The notes under the pieces were generated by a model that was not told the origin of the DNA, made no database searches, and saw only the letters and a list, made by a program, of their open reading frames with translations. From Streptomyces sp. CC208A (GTDB taxonomy: Bacteria > Actinomycetota > Actinomycetes > Streptomycetales > Streptomycetaceae), in the NCBI RefSeq assembly GCF_030010625.1, contig NZ_JASCXN010000010.1, positions 124,001-188,000 on the forward strand: a stretch of 64,000 nt of DNA. The letters run 5' to 3'. The translations under genes were made by a program, and so were the position numbers. Shown here in pieces: positions 1 through 8,643 of the stretch. Every line of letters begins with the position of its first letter. Position 1 is the first letter of the stretch.

Positions 1-1126
1 CGCGCAGCGCGTCCGCCGAGGTCAGCCGGGTCTTGGCGGCCTCGTGGACCACCGCGTCCACCCAGCCCTCGACCAGCGCGAGCGCCGTCTCCAGACGGGC
101 CAGGGCCGCCTTCTGCTCGGGCGTGTCCTGCGGCTGGAACATGCCGGACTGGAGGGCTTCCTGAAGCTGCTCCGGGTGGGTCGGGTCGAGCTGGGAGACG
201 GCCTCCTCCAGCTTCGAGGTGTCGACCTTGATCCCGCGCGCGTAGGACTCGACCGCGCCGAAGAGGTGCGCCCGCAGCCACGGCACGTGAGCGAAGAGAC
301 GCTGGTGGGCGGCCTCGCGCAGGGCCAGGTAGAGCCGCACCTCGTCGGAGGGCACGCTCAGGTCCTTGCCGAAGGACTCCACGTTCAGCGGCAGCAGCGC
401 GGCCCGGCCGGCCGGGCCGAGCGGCAGGCCGACGTCGGTCGAGCCGACGACCTCGCCCGCGAGCGCGCCGATGGCCTGCCCGATCTGCTGGCCGAACATG
501 GCGCCGCCCATCGACCGCATCATGCCGATCAGCGGGCCCGCCATGGCCTGCATCTCCTGCGGCAGCACATCGCCCATGGCCGTGCCGACCCGCTCGGCGA
601 CCGGGTCCACCAGCTCCTTCCACGCGGGCAGGGTCGCCTCGACCCACTCCGCGCGGCTCCACGCCACCGCCGTGTTCGCCCCGGAGGGCAGCGAGGTGGC
701 CTGGTCCAGCCACAGGTCGGCGAGGCGGACCGCCTCCTCGACCGCCGACTTCTCGGCCGGGCCGACACTGGCGTCCTTGACGCCGTTCGCGGTGCCCTGG
801 GCCACCACCTGGCGGGCGATCTGCTTGGCCATGTCCCAGTTCACGGGACCGCCCTCGTAGCTGAGCATCTGCCCGAGCTGCTGGAAGGCCGCGCCCAGGT
901 CCGTCGGGTTCATCGACCCGAACATCGCGGCGAACGGATTGTCCGCGCCGCCCTGGCCGCCGCCCATGCCGGGGATGCCGAAGCCGAACGGGTTCGCCCC
1001 GAAGGGGTTGCCGCCGCCCTGGCCGCCGGACCCCTGGCCACCTCCGGCGGGGTCCTTCTTCTTGCCTTCGTCGCCGTCCTCCGGCTCCTCCGGCGGAAGG
1101 CCGAATCCGAATGGGGTGTCACTCAC
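1..1126 (-). CDS. DUF2342 zinc-dependent metalloprotease-like protein, C-terminus cut by window edge
   Basis: About 375 residues are visible, and the stop lies beyond position 1. The GTG start at 1126 gives VSDTPFGFGLPPEEPED, then a low-complexity Gly/Pro/Asn/Phe stretch (repeated NPFG, PFAAMFG) over residues 20-60, and then the conserved helical core. The stretch REAAHQRLFAHVPWL near residue 268 is the conserved histidine region of the DUF2342/zincin-like family, which databases label putative hydrolase or F420-biosynthesis-associated protein. The substrate is not known to me. It diverges from the SDR gene at 1318, so the roughly 190 bp between them carries both promoters. Family assignment is firm; enzymatic activity is only the family's predicted label. 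Confidence 0.85.
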   Translation of the reverse strand, partial: MSDTPFGFGLPPEEPEDGDEGKKKDPAGGGQGSGGQGGGNPFGANPFGFGIPGMGGGQGGADNPFAAMFGSMNPTDLGAAFQQLGQMLSYEGGPVNWDMAKQIARQVVAQGTANGVKDASVGPAEKSAVEEAVRLADLWLDQATSLPSGANTAVAWSRAEWVEATLPAWKELVDPVAERVGTAMGDVLPQEMQAMAGPLIGMMRSMGGAMFGQQIGQAIGALAGEVVGSTDVGLPLGPAGRAALLPLNVESFGKDLSVPSDEVRLYLALREAAHQRLFAHVPWLRAHLFGAVESYARGIKVDTSKLEEAVSQLDPTHPEQLQEALQSGMFQPQDTPEQKAALARLETALALVEGWVDAVVHEAAKTRLTSADALR

Positions 1127-1317
1127 AGGTTTCCTCGGCTCCTAGGGCCACCGGCTTCCCGCCGGCGGCGACTGCCCGCTGCACAACACCAGCGTAGACA
1201 TCCGCGTCGGATATGGGCTCAAGTCTCCGCAGGGCCGTGCCCTGCGGCAGGATGGACGCCACCTGGTCCGTACGCGTCATCCGCGTACGTACTGAAGACA
1301 ACCACTGGAGTCGGTCG

Positions 1318-2427
1318 GTGAGTTCCCCAGATCCGCAGGTTCGCGGAGCGCGAAACCACTCAACCCGGTCCGCCGTGCGCGGTCCCGTCGTCGCGGTCAC
1401 CGGCGCCGCCACCGGTGTCGGCGCCCTCCTGACCAGGCGTCTCGCCGATTCGGACGAGATCCGCCGGGTCATCGCCATCGACGAGCGGCTCGGCGAGGTC
1501 CCGGAGGCCACCTGGCACGTCCTCGACGTACGGGATCCGGCCATCGCGGAGAAGCTGCGCGGCGCCGACGTCGTCGTGCACCTCGCCGTCGACCTCGACC
1601 TGGAGACCGACCCCGCCGCCCGAACGGCCTACAACGTGCGCGGCACGCAGACGGTCCTCACGGCCGCCGCCGCGGCCGGCGTCCACAGGGTCGTCCTGTG
1701 CACCTCGGCCATGGTCTACGGCGCCCTCCCCGACAACGACATCCCGCTCTCGGAGGACGCAGAGCTGCGGGCCACCGCCGAGGCCACCGGCGTCGGCGAC
1801 CTCCTGGAGATCGAGCGGCTCGGCCGCCGCGGCTCCCGCGCCCACCCCGGCCTCAACGTGACCGTGGTCCGCCCGGCCGTCCTCGTCGGCGGTACGGACA
1901 CGGCGCTGACCCGCTACTTCGAGTCGCCCCGGCTGCTCGTCGTCGCGGGCTCCCGCCCCACCTGGCAGTTCTGCCACGTGGAGGACCTGGTCAGCGCCCT
2001 GGAGTACGCGGCCCTTGAGAAGGTCGACGGCGAGTTCGCGGTCGGCTGCGAGGGCTGGCTGGAGCAGGAGGAGGTCGAGGAGCTGTCGGGCATCCGCCGC
2101 ATGGAGCTGCCCTCCGCCGTCGCCTTCGGCGCCGCCGCCCGGCTGCACCGGATCGGCCTCACCCCGTCCCCGGCCGGGGACCTCGCCTACACCATGCACC
2201 CGTGGGTGGTGAGCGTCGGCCGGCTCCACGACGCGGGCTGGCGGCCCCGGTGGACCAACGAGGAGGTCCTCGCGGCGCTCCTGGAGGAGGTCCAGGGCCG
2301 GCACACGGTCGCGGGCCGCCGCCTCGGCCGCAAGGACGCCACGGCGGCCGGCGCGGCGGGCGCCACGGTGGCCCTCCTGGGCACCGCGGCCCTGGTGCGG
2401 CAGATGAGGAAGCGGCGCGGCCTGTAG
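1318..2427 (+). CDS. SDR family NAD-dependent epimerase/dehydratase-like protein
   Basis: The GTG at 1318 is preferred over an in-frame ATG at 1213 because GGAG lies 7 nt before it and homologues begin VSSPDPQVR. The 369-residue product has an extended-SDR Rossmann fold: VVAVTGAATGVGALL (TGxxxGxG nucleotide loop, about residues 22-36), DVRD after strand 3, and VVLCTSAMVYG. The usual YxxxK pair is not evident, so it may be a non-catalytic or atypical SDR. The C-terminus ends in a hydrophobic Ala/Gly segment followed by RKRRGL, resembling a tail anchor. It is followed by a perfect hairpin terminator and moaE. Substrate unknown. Confidence 0.85.
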   Translation: MSSPDPQVRGARNHSTRSAVRGPVVAVTGAATGVGALLTRRLADSDEIRRVIAIDERLGEVPEATWHVLDVRDPAIAEKLRGADVVVHLAVDLDLETDPAARTAYNVRGTQTVLTAAAAAGVHRVVLCTSAMVYGALPDNDIPLSEDAELRATAEATGVGDLLEIERLGRRGSRAHPGLNVTVVRPAVLVGGTDTALTRYFESPRLLVVAGSRPTWQFCHVEDLVSALEYAALEKVDGEFAVGCEGWLEQEEVEELSGIRRMELPSAVAFGAAARLHRIGLTPSPAGDLAYTMHPWVVSVGRLHDAGWRPRWTNEEVLAALLEEVQGRHTVAGRRLGRKDATAAGAAGATVALLGTAALVRQMRKRRGL

Positions 2428-2447
2428 GACCCTCCTACGGAGGGTCC
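2427..2447 (+). terminator. Hairpin terminator after the SDR gene
   Basis: A perfect 9-bp stem (GGACCCTCC / GGAGGGTCC) with a TAC loop begins on the last base of the SDR stop codon. There is no T-run, which is normal for Streptomyces terminators. Confidence 0.7.
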
Positions 2448-2507
2448 CGGTCCACCGGTCGAAAACGCTATTCCGGGATGTCGGCGGCGTGCGGCACCAT
2501 GGACCGC

Positions 2508-2969
2508 ATGACCACGACGCACGATCACCCCGGTGAGCAGGCCGCGGCCGACCCGATCAAGCTGCTCGCGATCCGCGACACCCCGCTCTCGGTCGACGAG
2601 GTCTTCCGGGCCGTCGGCGACGACGCCGCGGGTGGGACGACCCTGTTCGTCGGCACCGTGCGCAACCACGACGGCGGGGCCGACGTCGACAGGCTGGGCT
2701 ACTCCTGCCACCCGAGCGCCGAGGCGGAGCTGCGCCGGGTCGCCGAGAAGGTCGTGGCGAACTACCCCGTCCGTGCCCTGGCCGCCGTCCACCGCGTGGG
2801 CGACCTCACGGTGGGCGACCTGGCGGTCGTCGTCGCCGTCTCCTGCCCCCACCGCGGCGAGGCCTTCGAAGCCTGCCGCAAGCTGATCGACGACCTCAAG
2901 CACGAGGTCCCCATCTGGAAGCACCAGACCTTCTCGGACGGCACAGAGGAGTGGGTGGGCGCCTGCTGA
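2508..2969 (+). CDS. moaE: MoaE, molybdopterin synthase catalytic subunit
   Basis: MoaE transfers sulfur from thiocarboxylated MoaD to precursor Z (cPMP) to make molybdopterin. The 153-residue product shows the family core: GTTLFVGTVRNHDGG near residue 45, the sheet AVHRVGDLTVGDLAVVVAV, the SCPHRGEAFEACRKLIDDLK helix, and VPIWKHQTFSDGTEEWVG, whose lysine lies in the active site. ATG 2508 is used; an in-frame ATG at 2499 would add MDR. It appears monocistronic, with a terminator before it and an intergenic repeat after it. No moaD is nearby, which is common in actinomycetes. Confidence 0.93.
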   Translation: MTTTHDHPGEQAAADPIKLLAIRDTPLSVDEVFRAVGDDAAGGTTLFVGTVRNHDGGADVDRLGYSCHPSAEAELRRVAEKVVANYPVRALAAVHRVGDLTVGDLAVVVAVSCPHRGEAFEACRKLIDDLKHEVPIWKHQTFSDGTEEWVGAC

Positions 2970-2980
2970 GCTCTCGCCCC

Positions 2981-3016
2981 GAGACTGGGGGTCCCCCCGG
3001 ACGAAGTCTGGGGGAG
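2981..3016. repeat. Dispersed palindromic intergenic element, copy 1
   Basis: A 36-bp element with nested symmetry: AGACT at 2982 pairs with AGTCT at 3005, and a GGGGGTCCCCC palindrome sits inside. The trailing GGGGGAG can alternatively pair with the TCCCCC run. It lies just past the moaE stop, so it may act as a transcript 3' structure. A related copy with the same ends lies inside the HMCES gene at 24216-24262. Confidence 0.7.
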
Positions 3017-3024
3017 GGGCGGCG

Positions 3025-3060
3025 CCTGCTGAAGCCCTGTACCCTGCTGAAGCCCTGTAC
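3025..3060. repeat. Perfect 18-bp tandem duplication
   Basis: Two identical adjacent copies of CCTGCTGAAGCCCTGTAC. The GCGCCTGCTGA core also matches the last bases of moaE, suggesting local slippage from the moaE 3' end. No function is evident. Confidence 0.75.
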
Positions 3061-3188
3061 GAGGATGCAAGGCGGCGCGCCGACGCCCTGTAGTCGAACG
3101 CCCGATTTGCGTAACCGGTCCCCAGGCCCGAGCGTTGTTGGCACAGATGAATAATCTGTTGATCGACTCACGGGGAAGGGAGGCCGGG

Positions 3189-3401
3189 ATGGCGGTGCTG
3201 GTCTGGTTGTTGATTCCGCTTTTCGCAGTTGTCGGAGCGGCGATATGGGGAAGCTGGGTCCAGAGGAGCAAGACCATAGGCGACGTGGCCGAACTCGCCG
3301 GCTACGCCCGTTTCAGGGACGCCATGGAACGCGCCCACCCCGCCGCCCCCGATCCCGCCCCGCTCCGCCCGGTGGCCGAGGCGGCCTCCGCCGAGTCCTG
3401 A
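3189..3401 (+). CDS. Small single-pass membrane protein
   Basis: The 70-residue product has one N-terminal transmembrane segment (AVLVWLLIPLFAVVGAAIWG, residues 2-21), a basic WVQRSKTI stretch that should face the cytoplasm, and an Ala/Pro-rich acidic tail. ATG 3189 is chosen because a purine-rich Shine-Dalgarno (GGGAAGGGAGG) lies just before it; the longer frame from 3135 has none. The next gene, a secreted protease, starts 70 bp downstream on the same strand. I do not recognise a functional family. Confidence 0.8.
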   Translation: MAVLVWLLIPLFAVVGAAIWGSWVQRSKTIGDVAELAGYARFRDAMERAHPAAPDPAPLRPVAEAASAES

Positions 3402-3471
3402 CGACCCCGGCGACGTCCCGTACGGACCGCCCCAGGGGTACACGCACAGACGATTCCCGTACTGTCGTTCC

Positions 3472-4560
3472 ATGCCACGCCGCACCGCGACGATGCTCGC
3501 CTCCACCCTGGTCCTGATCTGCCTGCTCATCGCCGGCGTCCTGATCCCGGTGCCGTACTCGGAGATGAGCCCCGGCCCCACGGTCAACACGCTCGGCGAG
3601 GCCCGCGGCGAGCCGGTCCTCCGGATCTCCGGCCGCAAGTCCTACCCGACCGACGGCCACCTCAACATGACCACGGTCAGGGTCACCAGCGCGGACTACA
3701 AGATGAACATCGTCGAGGCGGTCTACGGCTGGCTGACCCACGACAACGTGGTGGTGCCGCACGACACCCTCTACCCCGACGGGAAGACGGAGGAGGAGTC
3801 GAGCCAGGAGAACGCCGAGGAGTTCAGCCAGTCGCAGGAGAGCGCCAAGGTGGCCGCCCTCGACCAGCTCGGCATCCCCTTCACCACGCGCGTGGTCGTC
3901 GCCTCCGTCGTGAAGGGCTCCCCGGCGGAGGGCACCCTCCACGCGGGGGACGTGATCAGGGCCGTCGACGGCGTGAAGGTCGTCAAGCCGGCCGACGTCG
4001 CCGCCCAGGTGACCAAGCGCGAGCCCGGCGAGAAGGTGGAGTTCACCATCGTCCCGGCCAAGGAGGCGGCGGCCGCCGAGAAGGCGCACAAGGAGGCCAC
4101 CGTCACCCGGAAGGTGGTCGTCACCACCGTGAAGTCCGAGGAAGGCGACCGGGCGATCGTCGGCATCCAGGCCGGCACCGACCACGTCTTCCCGTTCACC
4201 ATCGACATCGAGCTGGCCGACGTCGGCGGCCCCAGCGCCGGTCTGATGTTCGCGCTCGGCATCGTCGACAAGCTGACCCCGGAGAGCCTGACCGGCGGCA
4301 AGTTCATCGCCGGCACCGGCACCATCGACGACGAGGGCAAGGTCGGCCCGATCGGCGGCATCCAGATGAAGCTGGTCGGCGCGCGGAACGCGGGCGCCAC
4401 CCACTTCCTCACCCCCGCCGAGAACTGCGCCGCCGCGGCCGCCGACACACCCGACGGGCTCACCCTCATCAAGGTCGACACCATCGACGACGCGACGGCG
4501 TCGCTGGAGAAGCTCCGCAAGGGCGACACCGCGAACCTGCCGAGCTGCTCGAAGAGCTGA
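3472..4560 (+). CDS. PDZ-domain Lon-like (S16) secreted/membrane protease, YlbL family
   Basis: A 362-residue protein with an N-terminal signal anchor (TLVLICLLIAGVLIPVPY), a PDZ domain around residues 135-185 (GSPAEGTLHAGDVIRAVDGV) and a Lon-type proteolytic domain at the C-terminus. The Ser of GGPSAGLMFALG and the Lys of GGIQMKLVGA form the expected Ser-Lys dyad. No ATPase domain is present, so it is the ATP-independent extracytoplasmic type seen next to coaD in Bacillus (YlbL). Its substrate is not known. It converges on the PPA1309 gene, with a shared hairpin between them. Confidence 0.9.
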   Translation: MPRRTATMLASTLVLICLLIAGVLIPVPYSEMSPGPTVNTLGEARGEPVLRISGRKSYPTDGHLNMTTVRVTSADYKMNIVEAVYGWLTHDNVVVPHDTLYPDGKTEEESSQENAEEFSQSQESAKVAALDQLGIPFTTRVVVASVVKGSPAEGTLHAGDVIRAVDGVKVVKPADVAAQVTKREPGEKVEFTIVPAKEAAAAEKAHKEATVTRKVVVTTVKSEEGDRAIVGIQAGTDHVFPFTIDIELADVGGPSAGLMFALGIVDKLTPESLTGGKFIAGTGTIDDEGKVGPIGGIQMKLVGARNAGATHFLTPAENCAAAAADTPDGLTLIKVDTIDDATASLEKLRKGDTANLPSCSKS

Positions 4561-4602
4561 CACCCCCGGTGCGCCCCCGGTACGCCCCCGGTACGCGGCG
4601 CC

Positions 4603-4633
4603 GGTACGGGACCCCGCCCGGGGGCCCCGTACC
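4603..4633. terminator. Bidirectional terminator hairpin between convergent genes
   Basis: GGTACGGG pairs with CCCGTACC and an inner CCCC/GGGG extends the stem; the loop is GCCCG. It is preceded by short GTACG-CCCCCG tandem units (4566-4600). Confidence 0.7.
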
Positions 4634-4641
4634 CGTACGGC

Positions 4642-5181
4642 TCAGCTCTCGAAGGTCGCCGCGAGCGCGTCGGCGAGCCCCGGCACCAGGTCCGGGCCGG
4701 TCAGCACCTCGGTCGGCGAGTCCTTCTCGCGCAGCCGGATCGCGGCCTCCCGGGCCCCGCTCCGCAGCACGGCCACCGTCATCCGGACCTCCTGGCGGTC
4801 CGGGTGGCGGGCGACCCACTTGTTCAGCGCCGCGCCGCTCAGGTCCTTGGGGACCTGGGCCTCCGCCGACGGCGGCAGCATCAGCCGCTCCACGGTCAGG
4901 GCGCAGCCGGCCACCGCGTCCGGCCAGGCGATCGTGCCGAGGAACTCGTCCAGCGGCTTGTTCGCCGGGATCTCCTCCTGCTCGATCGGGGTGTAGGCGG
5001 TGGCGTCCTCGCCGAGCTTCAGCGAGGGCGCCTGGGCCCGCAGCCGCGCGGTGTCGACCAGGGCGAAGAGACGGGCGGGCCGGTCCCAGCCGAGACCCGA
5101 GGCGTACTCGTCGATCTCGAGCACCGCACGGGTGAGGGGACTGGAGGCCATCGGCGGGCCCGAGGGGGAAAGGTTGGACAT
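4642..5181 (-). CDS. PPA1309 family protein
   Basis: A 179-residue soluble acidic protein with no signal peptide or membrane segment. It matches the actinobacterial PPA1309 family ([24 protein letters not shown] at the start, [18 protein letters not shown] in the middle). No function is established that I know of. ATG 5181 is taken, but AGGAGG lies 7 nt before an in-frame TTG at 5187, which would add two residues and may be the true start. Its upstream region is shared with the UPF0182 gene in divergent orientation. Confidence 0.85.
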   Translation of the reverse strand: MSNLSPSGPPMASSPLTRAVLEIDEYASGLGWDRPARLFALVDTARLRAQAPSLKLGEDATAYTPIEQEEIPANKPLDEFLGTIAWPDAVAGCALTVERLMLPPSAEAQVPKDLSGAALNKWVARHPDRQEVRMTVAVLRSGAREAAIRLREKDSPTEVLTGPDLVPGLADALAATFES

Positions 5182-5280
5182 GGCCAATATCCTGCCTCCT
5201 CTTCCCCCGGAGACGGGAACTAGGTAAAGCGTCGGTAAGTTGCATCAGTGGGCCCTACGATCGCGGGGCCCGCTTTTCGA

Positions 5281-5343
5281 CGCGTCAGCACCGGGCGCGT
5301 CAGCACCGATACGCATCAACACCCAGACGCATCAACACCGAGG
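5281..5343. repeat. Four 15-16 bp tandem repeats in the UPF0182 leader
   Basis: Units begin CGCGTCAGCACC (two) or CGCATCAACACC (two), at 5281, 5296, 5312 and 5328. The end of the last unit runs into GAGGGG, which serves as the Shine-Dalgarno for the TTG start at 5352. Confidence 0.8.
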
Positions 5344-5351
5344 GGCTCACG

Positions 5352-8324
5352 TTGGCTTTCCAGATGCCGGACCGTGGCGGAGGCCCGTCCGGGCCAAGGA
5401 TCAGAGTCGGCCGGCCGTCCCGGCGGGCCCGCACCCTGCTCATGACACTGGGCGTGCTGGCCGTCCTGGCCATGGCGTTCGTCATGTTCGCCGGGTTCTG
5501 GACGGACTGGCTCTGGTACCGCTCGGTCCGCTACTCGTCCGTGTTCACCACCACCCTGTGGACCAAGATCGGCCTGTTCGCCGTCTTCGGCCTCCTCATG
5601 GCGCTCGCCGTCGGCCTCAACATCTGGCTGGCGTACCGGCTGCGGCCCCCGCTCAGCGCCATGTCGCTGGAGCAGCAGAGCCTCGACCGGTACCGGATGG
5701 GCGTCGCCCCCTTCAAGAAGTGGGTGCTGCTCGCGGTCACCGCCCTGGTGGGCCTGATCGCCGGTGCCTCCGCCTCCGGCCAGTGGCGCACCTGGCTCAT
5801 GTGGGTCAACGGGGTGGACTTCGGGGAGAAGGACGCCCAGTTCGGCAAGGACGTCGCGTTCTACGCCTTCGACCTGCCCTGGTACCGCTTCCTGCTGGCC
5901 TTCGGCTTCGCCGCCGTGATCCTCTCCCTGATCGCCGCGGCGATCACGCACTACCTGTACGGCGGACTGCGCGTCACCAGCCCCGGCGCCCGCGCCACCG
6001 CCGCCGCCACCGGCCACCTCTCGGTGCTGCTCGGCGTCTTCGTGTCCCTGAAGGCCGTGGCGTACTGGCTCGACCGGTACGGCCTGGCGGTGAAGTCCAG
6101 CGACTTCAAGGCCACCGGCAACTGGACGGGCCTGAGGTACGTCGACGCCAACGCCTTCCTGCCGGCGAAGACGATCCTCTTCTGCATCGCCGTCATCTGC
6201 GCCGTGCTCTTCTTCGCCACCCTGTGGCGCCGCACCTGGCAGCTGCCCGTCATCGGCTTCGGCCTGATGGTGCTCTCCGCCGTGCTGATCGGCGGCCTGT
6301 ACCCGGCGATCGTGCAGAAGTTCCAGGTCCAGCCGAACGAGCAGGCCAAGGAAGCCCCCTACATCCAGAAGAACATCGACGCGACCCGCAAGGCGTACGC
6401 GATCGACGAGACCAAGCTGGAGAACTACTCGGGCAAGTCGACGGTCAAGGCCAAGGACAAGCTCCGCACGGACGCGGACTCGGCGGCGGCCTACCGCCTC
6501 CTCGACCCGAACATCGTCTCGCCGACCTTCCAGCAGCTGGAGCAGAAGCGGAAGTACTACCAGTTCCCGACGACGCTCGACGTGGACCACTACAAGGGCC
6601 AGGACGTCGTCATCGGTCTGCGCGAGCTGAACATCCGCGGCATCCCGAAGCGGAACTGGATCAACGACCACTTCACCTACACCCACGGCTACGGCGCCAT
6701 CATGGCCCGCGGCACCCAGACCGACGCCAACGGCTCCCCGGTCTTCACCGAGTCGGGCCTGCCGACCACCGGTGAGCTCGGGAAGTACCAGCAGCGGATC
6801 TACTACGGCGAGAAGACCGACCAGTACTCGATCGTGGGCGGCCCCCAGAAGGAGCTGGACTACGAGGAGAACGGCGAGAAGACCACCAGCTACGAGGGCG
6901 ACAGCGGCGTCAGCCTCTCCAGCGCCTTCAACCGCGCCGCGTACGCGGTGGCCTTCAGCGAGCCGCAGATCCTCTACTCCGGGGCCATCGGCGACGGCTC
7001 CCGGATCCTGTACAACCGCACGCCCAAGGAGCGCGTCGAGGCCGTCGCCCCCTGGCTGACCATCGACGGCGACGCCTATCCGGCCGTCGTCGACGGGCGC
7101 ATCCAGTGGATCGTCGACGCCTACACGACCACCAACGGCTACCCGTACGCCTCGCGGACCACGCTCGGCGACACCACGGCCGACTCGCTGACCGTCGGCA
7201 ACCAGCAGCGCGCGGTCGTCGCCCAGCAGAACCAGGTCAACTACATCCGCAACTCGGTGAAGGCCACCGTCGACGCCTACGACGGCACGGTCAACCTCTA
7301 CCAGTGGGACACCGAGGACCCGGTCCTCAAGACCTGGATGAAGGCCTTCCCCGGCACGGTGAAGCCCAAGGCCGAGCTCAAGGGCGACCTGCTCGCGCAC
7401 CTGCGCTACCCGCAGGACATGTTCAAGGTCCAGCGCGAGCTGCTGACCCGCTACCACGTCACCGACCCGGCCCAGTTCTACAGCGGCTCGGACGCCTGGC
7501 AGGTGCCGGACGACCCGACCAACAAGGACAACGTGGCCGTGCCGCCGTACTACCTGAGCATGAAGATGCCCGGGGACACGGAGCAGCGCTTCTCGCTGAC
7601 CACGACGTTCACCCCCAACGGCCGGCCCAACCTGGGCGGCTTCATGGCGGTCGACGCCGACGCCACCAGCAAGGAGTACGGCCGGCTGAGACTGCTCAGG
7701 GTCACCGAGGACGTGCCGGGACCGGCGCAGGTGCAGAGCAAGCTCAACGGTCTGCCCGACGTCGCCACCTTCGTCCGCGACATGAAGGGCGCCGACTCGG
7801 ACATCCAGTACGGCAACCTGCTCACCGTGCCGCTCGACGGCGGGTTCCTGTACGTGGAGCCGGTCTACGCCCAGGGACGGAACGCGCTCTACCCGCTCCT
7901 GAAGAAGGTCGCGGTCTCCTACGTGGACGCCGACCAGCCGGGCGGCGACACCACCAAGGACATCACGGTCTTCCAGAACAACCTCACGGACGCGCTCAAC
8001 GCGGTCTTCGGGGTGGAGGGCACGACCCCGCCGACGACCCCGCCGGACACCGAGCAGCCGCCGACCACCGAGCAGCCGCCGGCCTCGGCGGACGCGGCGC
8101 TGAAGCAGGCCATCGCCGACGCCCAGAAGGCGTACGACGCCGGTGAGGCGGCGCTCGCGAAGGGCGACTGGGCGGCCTACGGCAAGGCCCAGGAGGACCT
8201 CCAGGCCGCGCTGAAGCGGGCCGCCGACGCGGGCGCGAAGATCCAGCCGTCCGGTGAGGGCGGTGCCGAGAAACCGGAGTCGGGCGGTTCCGGCGGTGCC
8301 GAGAAACCGGAGTCGGGCAGCTGA
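5352..8324 (+). CDS. UPF0182 family integral membrane protein
   Basis: A 990-residue protein with seven predicted transmembrane segments in the first 320 residues (first at about 28-48, last at about 297-318). A large extracytoplasmic domain follows, containing the conserved [17 protein letters not shown] and [11 protein letters not shown] stretches. The C-terminus has a Thr/Pro-rich linker ([14 protein letters not shown]), a short alanine-rich helical hairpin ([18 protein letters not shown]) and a repeated GGAEKPESG tail. It begins at TTG 5352 behind GAGGGG; ATG 5364 is the alternative. The family is widespread in actinobacteria and cyanobacteria with no assigned function. Confidence 0.92.
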   Translation: MAFQMPDRGGGPSGPRIRVGRPSRRARTLLMTLGVLAVLAMAFVMFAGFWTDWLWYRSVRYSSVFTTTLWTKIGLFAVFGLLMALAVGLNIWLAYRLRPPLSAMSLEQQSLDRYRMGVAPFKKWVLLAVTALVGLIAGASASGQWRTWLMWVNGVDFGEKDAQFGKDVAFYAFDLPWYRFLLAFGFAAVILSLIAAAITHYLYGGLRVTSPGARATAAATGHLSVLLGVFVSLKAVAYWLDRYGLAVKSSDFKATGNWTGLRYVDANAFLPAKTILFCIAVICAVLFFATLWRRTWQLPVIGFGLMVLSAVLIGGLYPAIVQKFQVQPNEQAKEAPYIQKNIDATRKAYAIDETKLENYSGKSTVKAKDKLRTDADSAAAYRLLDPNIVSPTFQQLEQKRKYYQFPTTLDVDHYKGQDVVIGLRELNIRGIPKRNWINDHFTYTHGYGAIMARGTQTDANGSPVFTESGLPTTGELGKYQQRIYYGEKTDQYSIVGGPQKELDYEENGEKTTSYEGDSGVSLSSAFNRAAYAVAFSEPQILYSGAIGDGSRILYNRTPKERVEAVAPWLTIDGDAYPAVVDGRIQWIVDAYTTTNGYPYASRTTLGDTTADSLTVGNQQRAVVAQQNQVNYIRNSVKATVDAYDGTVNLYQWDTEDPVLKTWMKAFPGTVKPKAELKGDLLAHLRYPQDMFKVQRELLTRYHVTDPAQFYSGSDAWQVPDDPTNKDNVAVPPYYLSMKMPGDTEQRFSLTTTFTPNGRPNLGGFMAVDADATSKEYGRLRLLRVTEDVPGPAQVQSKLNGLPDVATFVRDMKGADSDIQYGNLLTVPLDGGFLYVEPVYAQGRNALYPLLKKVAVSYVDADQPGGDTTKDITVFQNNLTDALNAVFGVEGTTPPTTPPDTEQPPTTEQPPASADAALKQAIADAQKAYDAGEAALAKGDWAAYGKAQEDLQAALKRAADAGAKIQPSGEGGAEKPESGGSGGAEKPESGS

Positions 8325-8367
8325 CCTGCGGGCTTCACCCCGCGTCGTGATAGTGTGACGTCACCGA

Positions 8368-8441
8368 CGCGGGGTGGAGCAGCTCGGTAGCTCGCTGGGC
8401 TCATAACCCAGAGGTCGCAGGTTCAAATCCTGTCCCCGCTA
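8368..8441 (+). tRNA. Initiator tRNA-fMet(CAT), copy 1
   Basis: 74 nt without encoded CCA. The acceptor pairs GCGGGG with CCCCGC, but C1 faces T72, so the terminal pair is missing. The anticodon stem carries three consecutive G-C pairs (GGG-CTCATAA-CCC). Both are initiator hallmarks, so this is not an elongator methionine tRNA. The T-loop is GGTTCAAATCC. It sits 43 bp after the UPF0182 stop. Confidence 0.97.
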
Positions 8442-8448
8442 CTGAACC

Positions 8449-8480
8449 GAGGGCCCGGATCCATAAGGATCCGGGCCCTC
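8449..8480 (+). terminator. Terminator after tRNA copy 1
   Basis: A perfect 14-bp stem (GAGGGCCCGGATCC / GGATCCGGGCCCTC) with an ATAA loop, 7 nt after the tRNA. Confidence 0.9.
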
Positions 8481-8584
8481 GTCGCGTGTCGTGGTGACGG
8501 GGGGCACCGAAGAGCGGTACGGAAGGGGCGAGTTGAGGCGGAGCGTGTTTGACTTGTCTCTCTGTGGGCATGTCGACAAAACGC

Positions 8585-8613
8585 TGAGGTGACCTCACGG
8601 GCTGCGGTATACC
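8585..8613 (+). promoter_or_regulatory. Possible promoter/operator of the Sel1-repeat gene
   Basis: The near-perfect palindrome TGAGGTGACCTCA (8585-8597) overlaps where a -35 would fall relative to TATACC at 8608-8613, about 30 bp before the ATG. This is read by eye only; no transcription start is known. Confidence 0.3.
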
Positions 8614-8643
8614 GGGTGTGCGCGGGTTGCGGGTGGTGCGACG

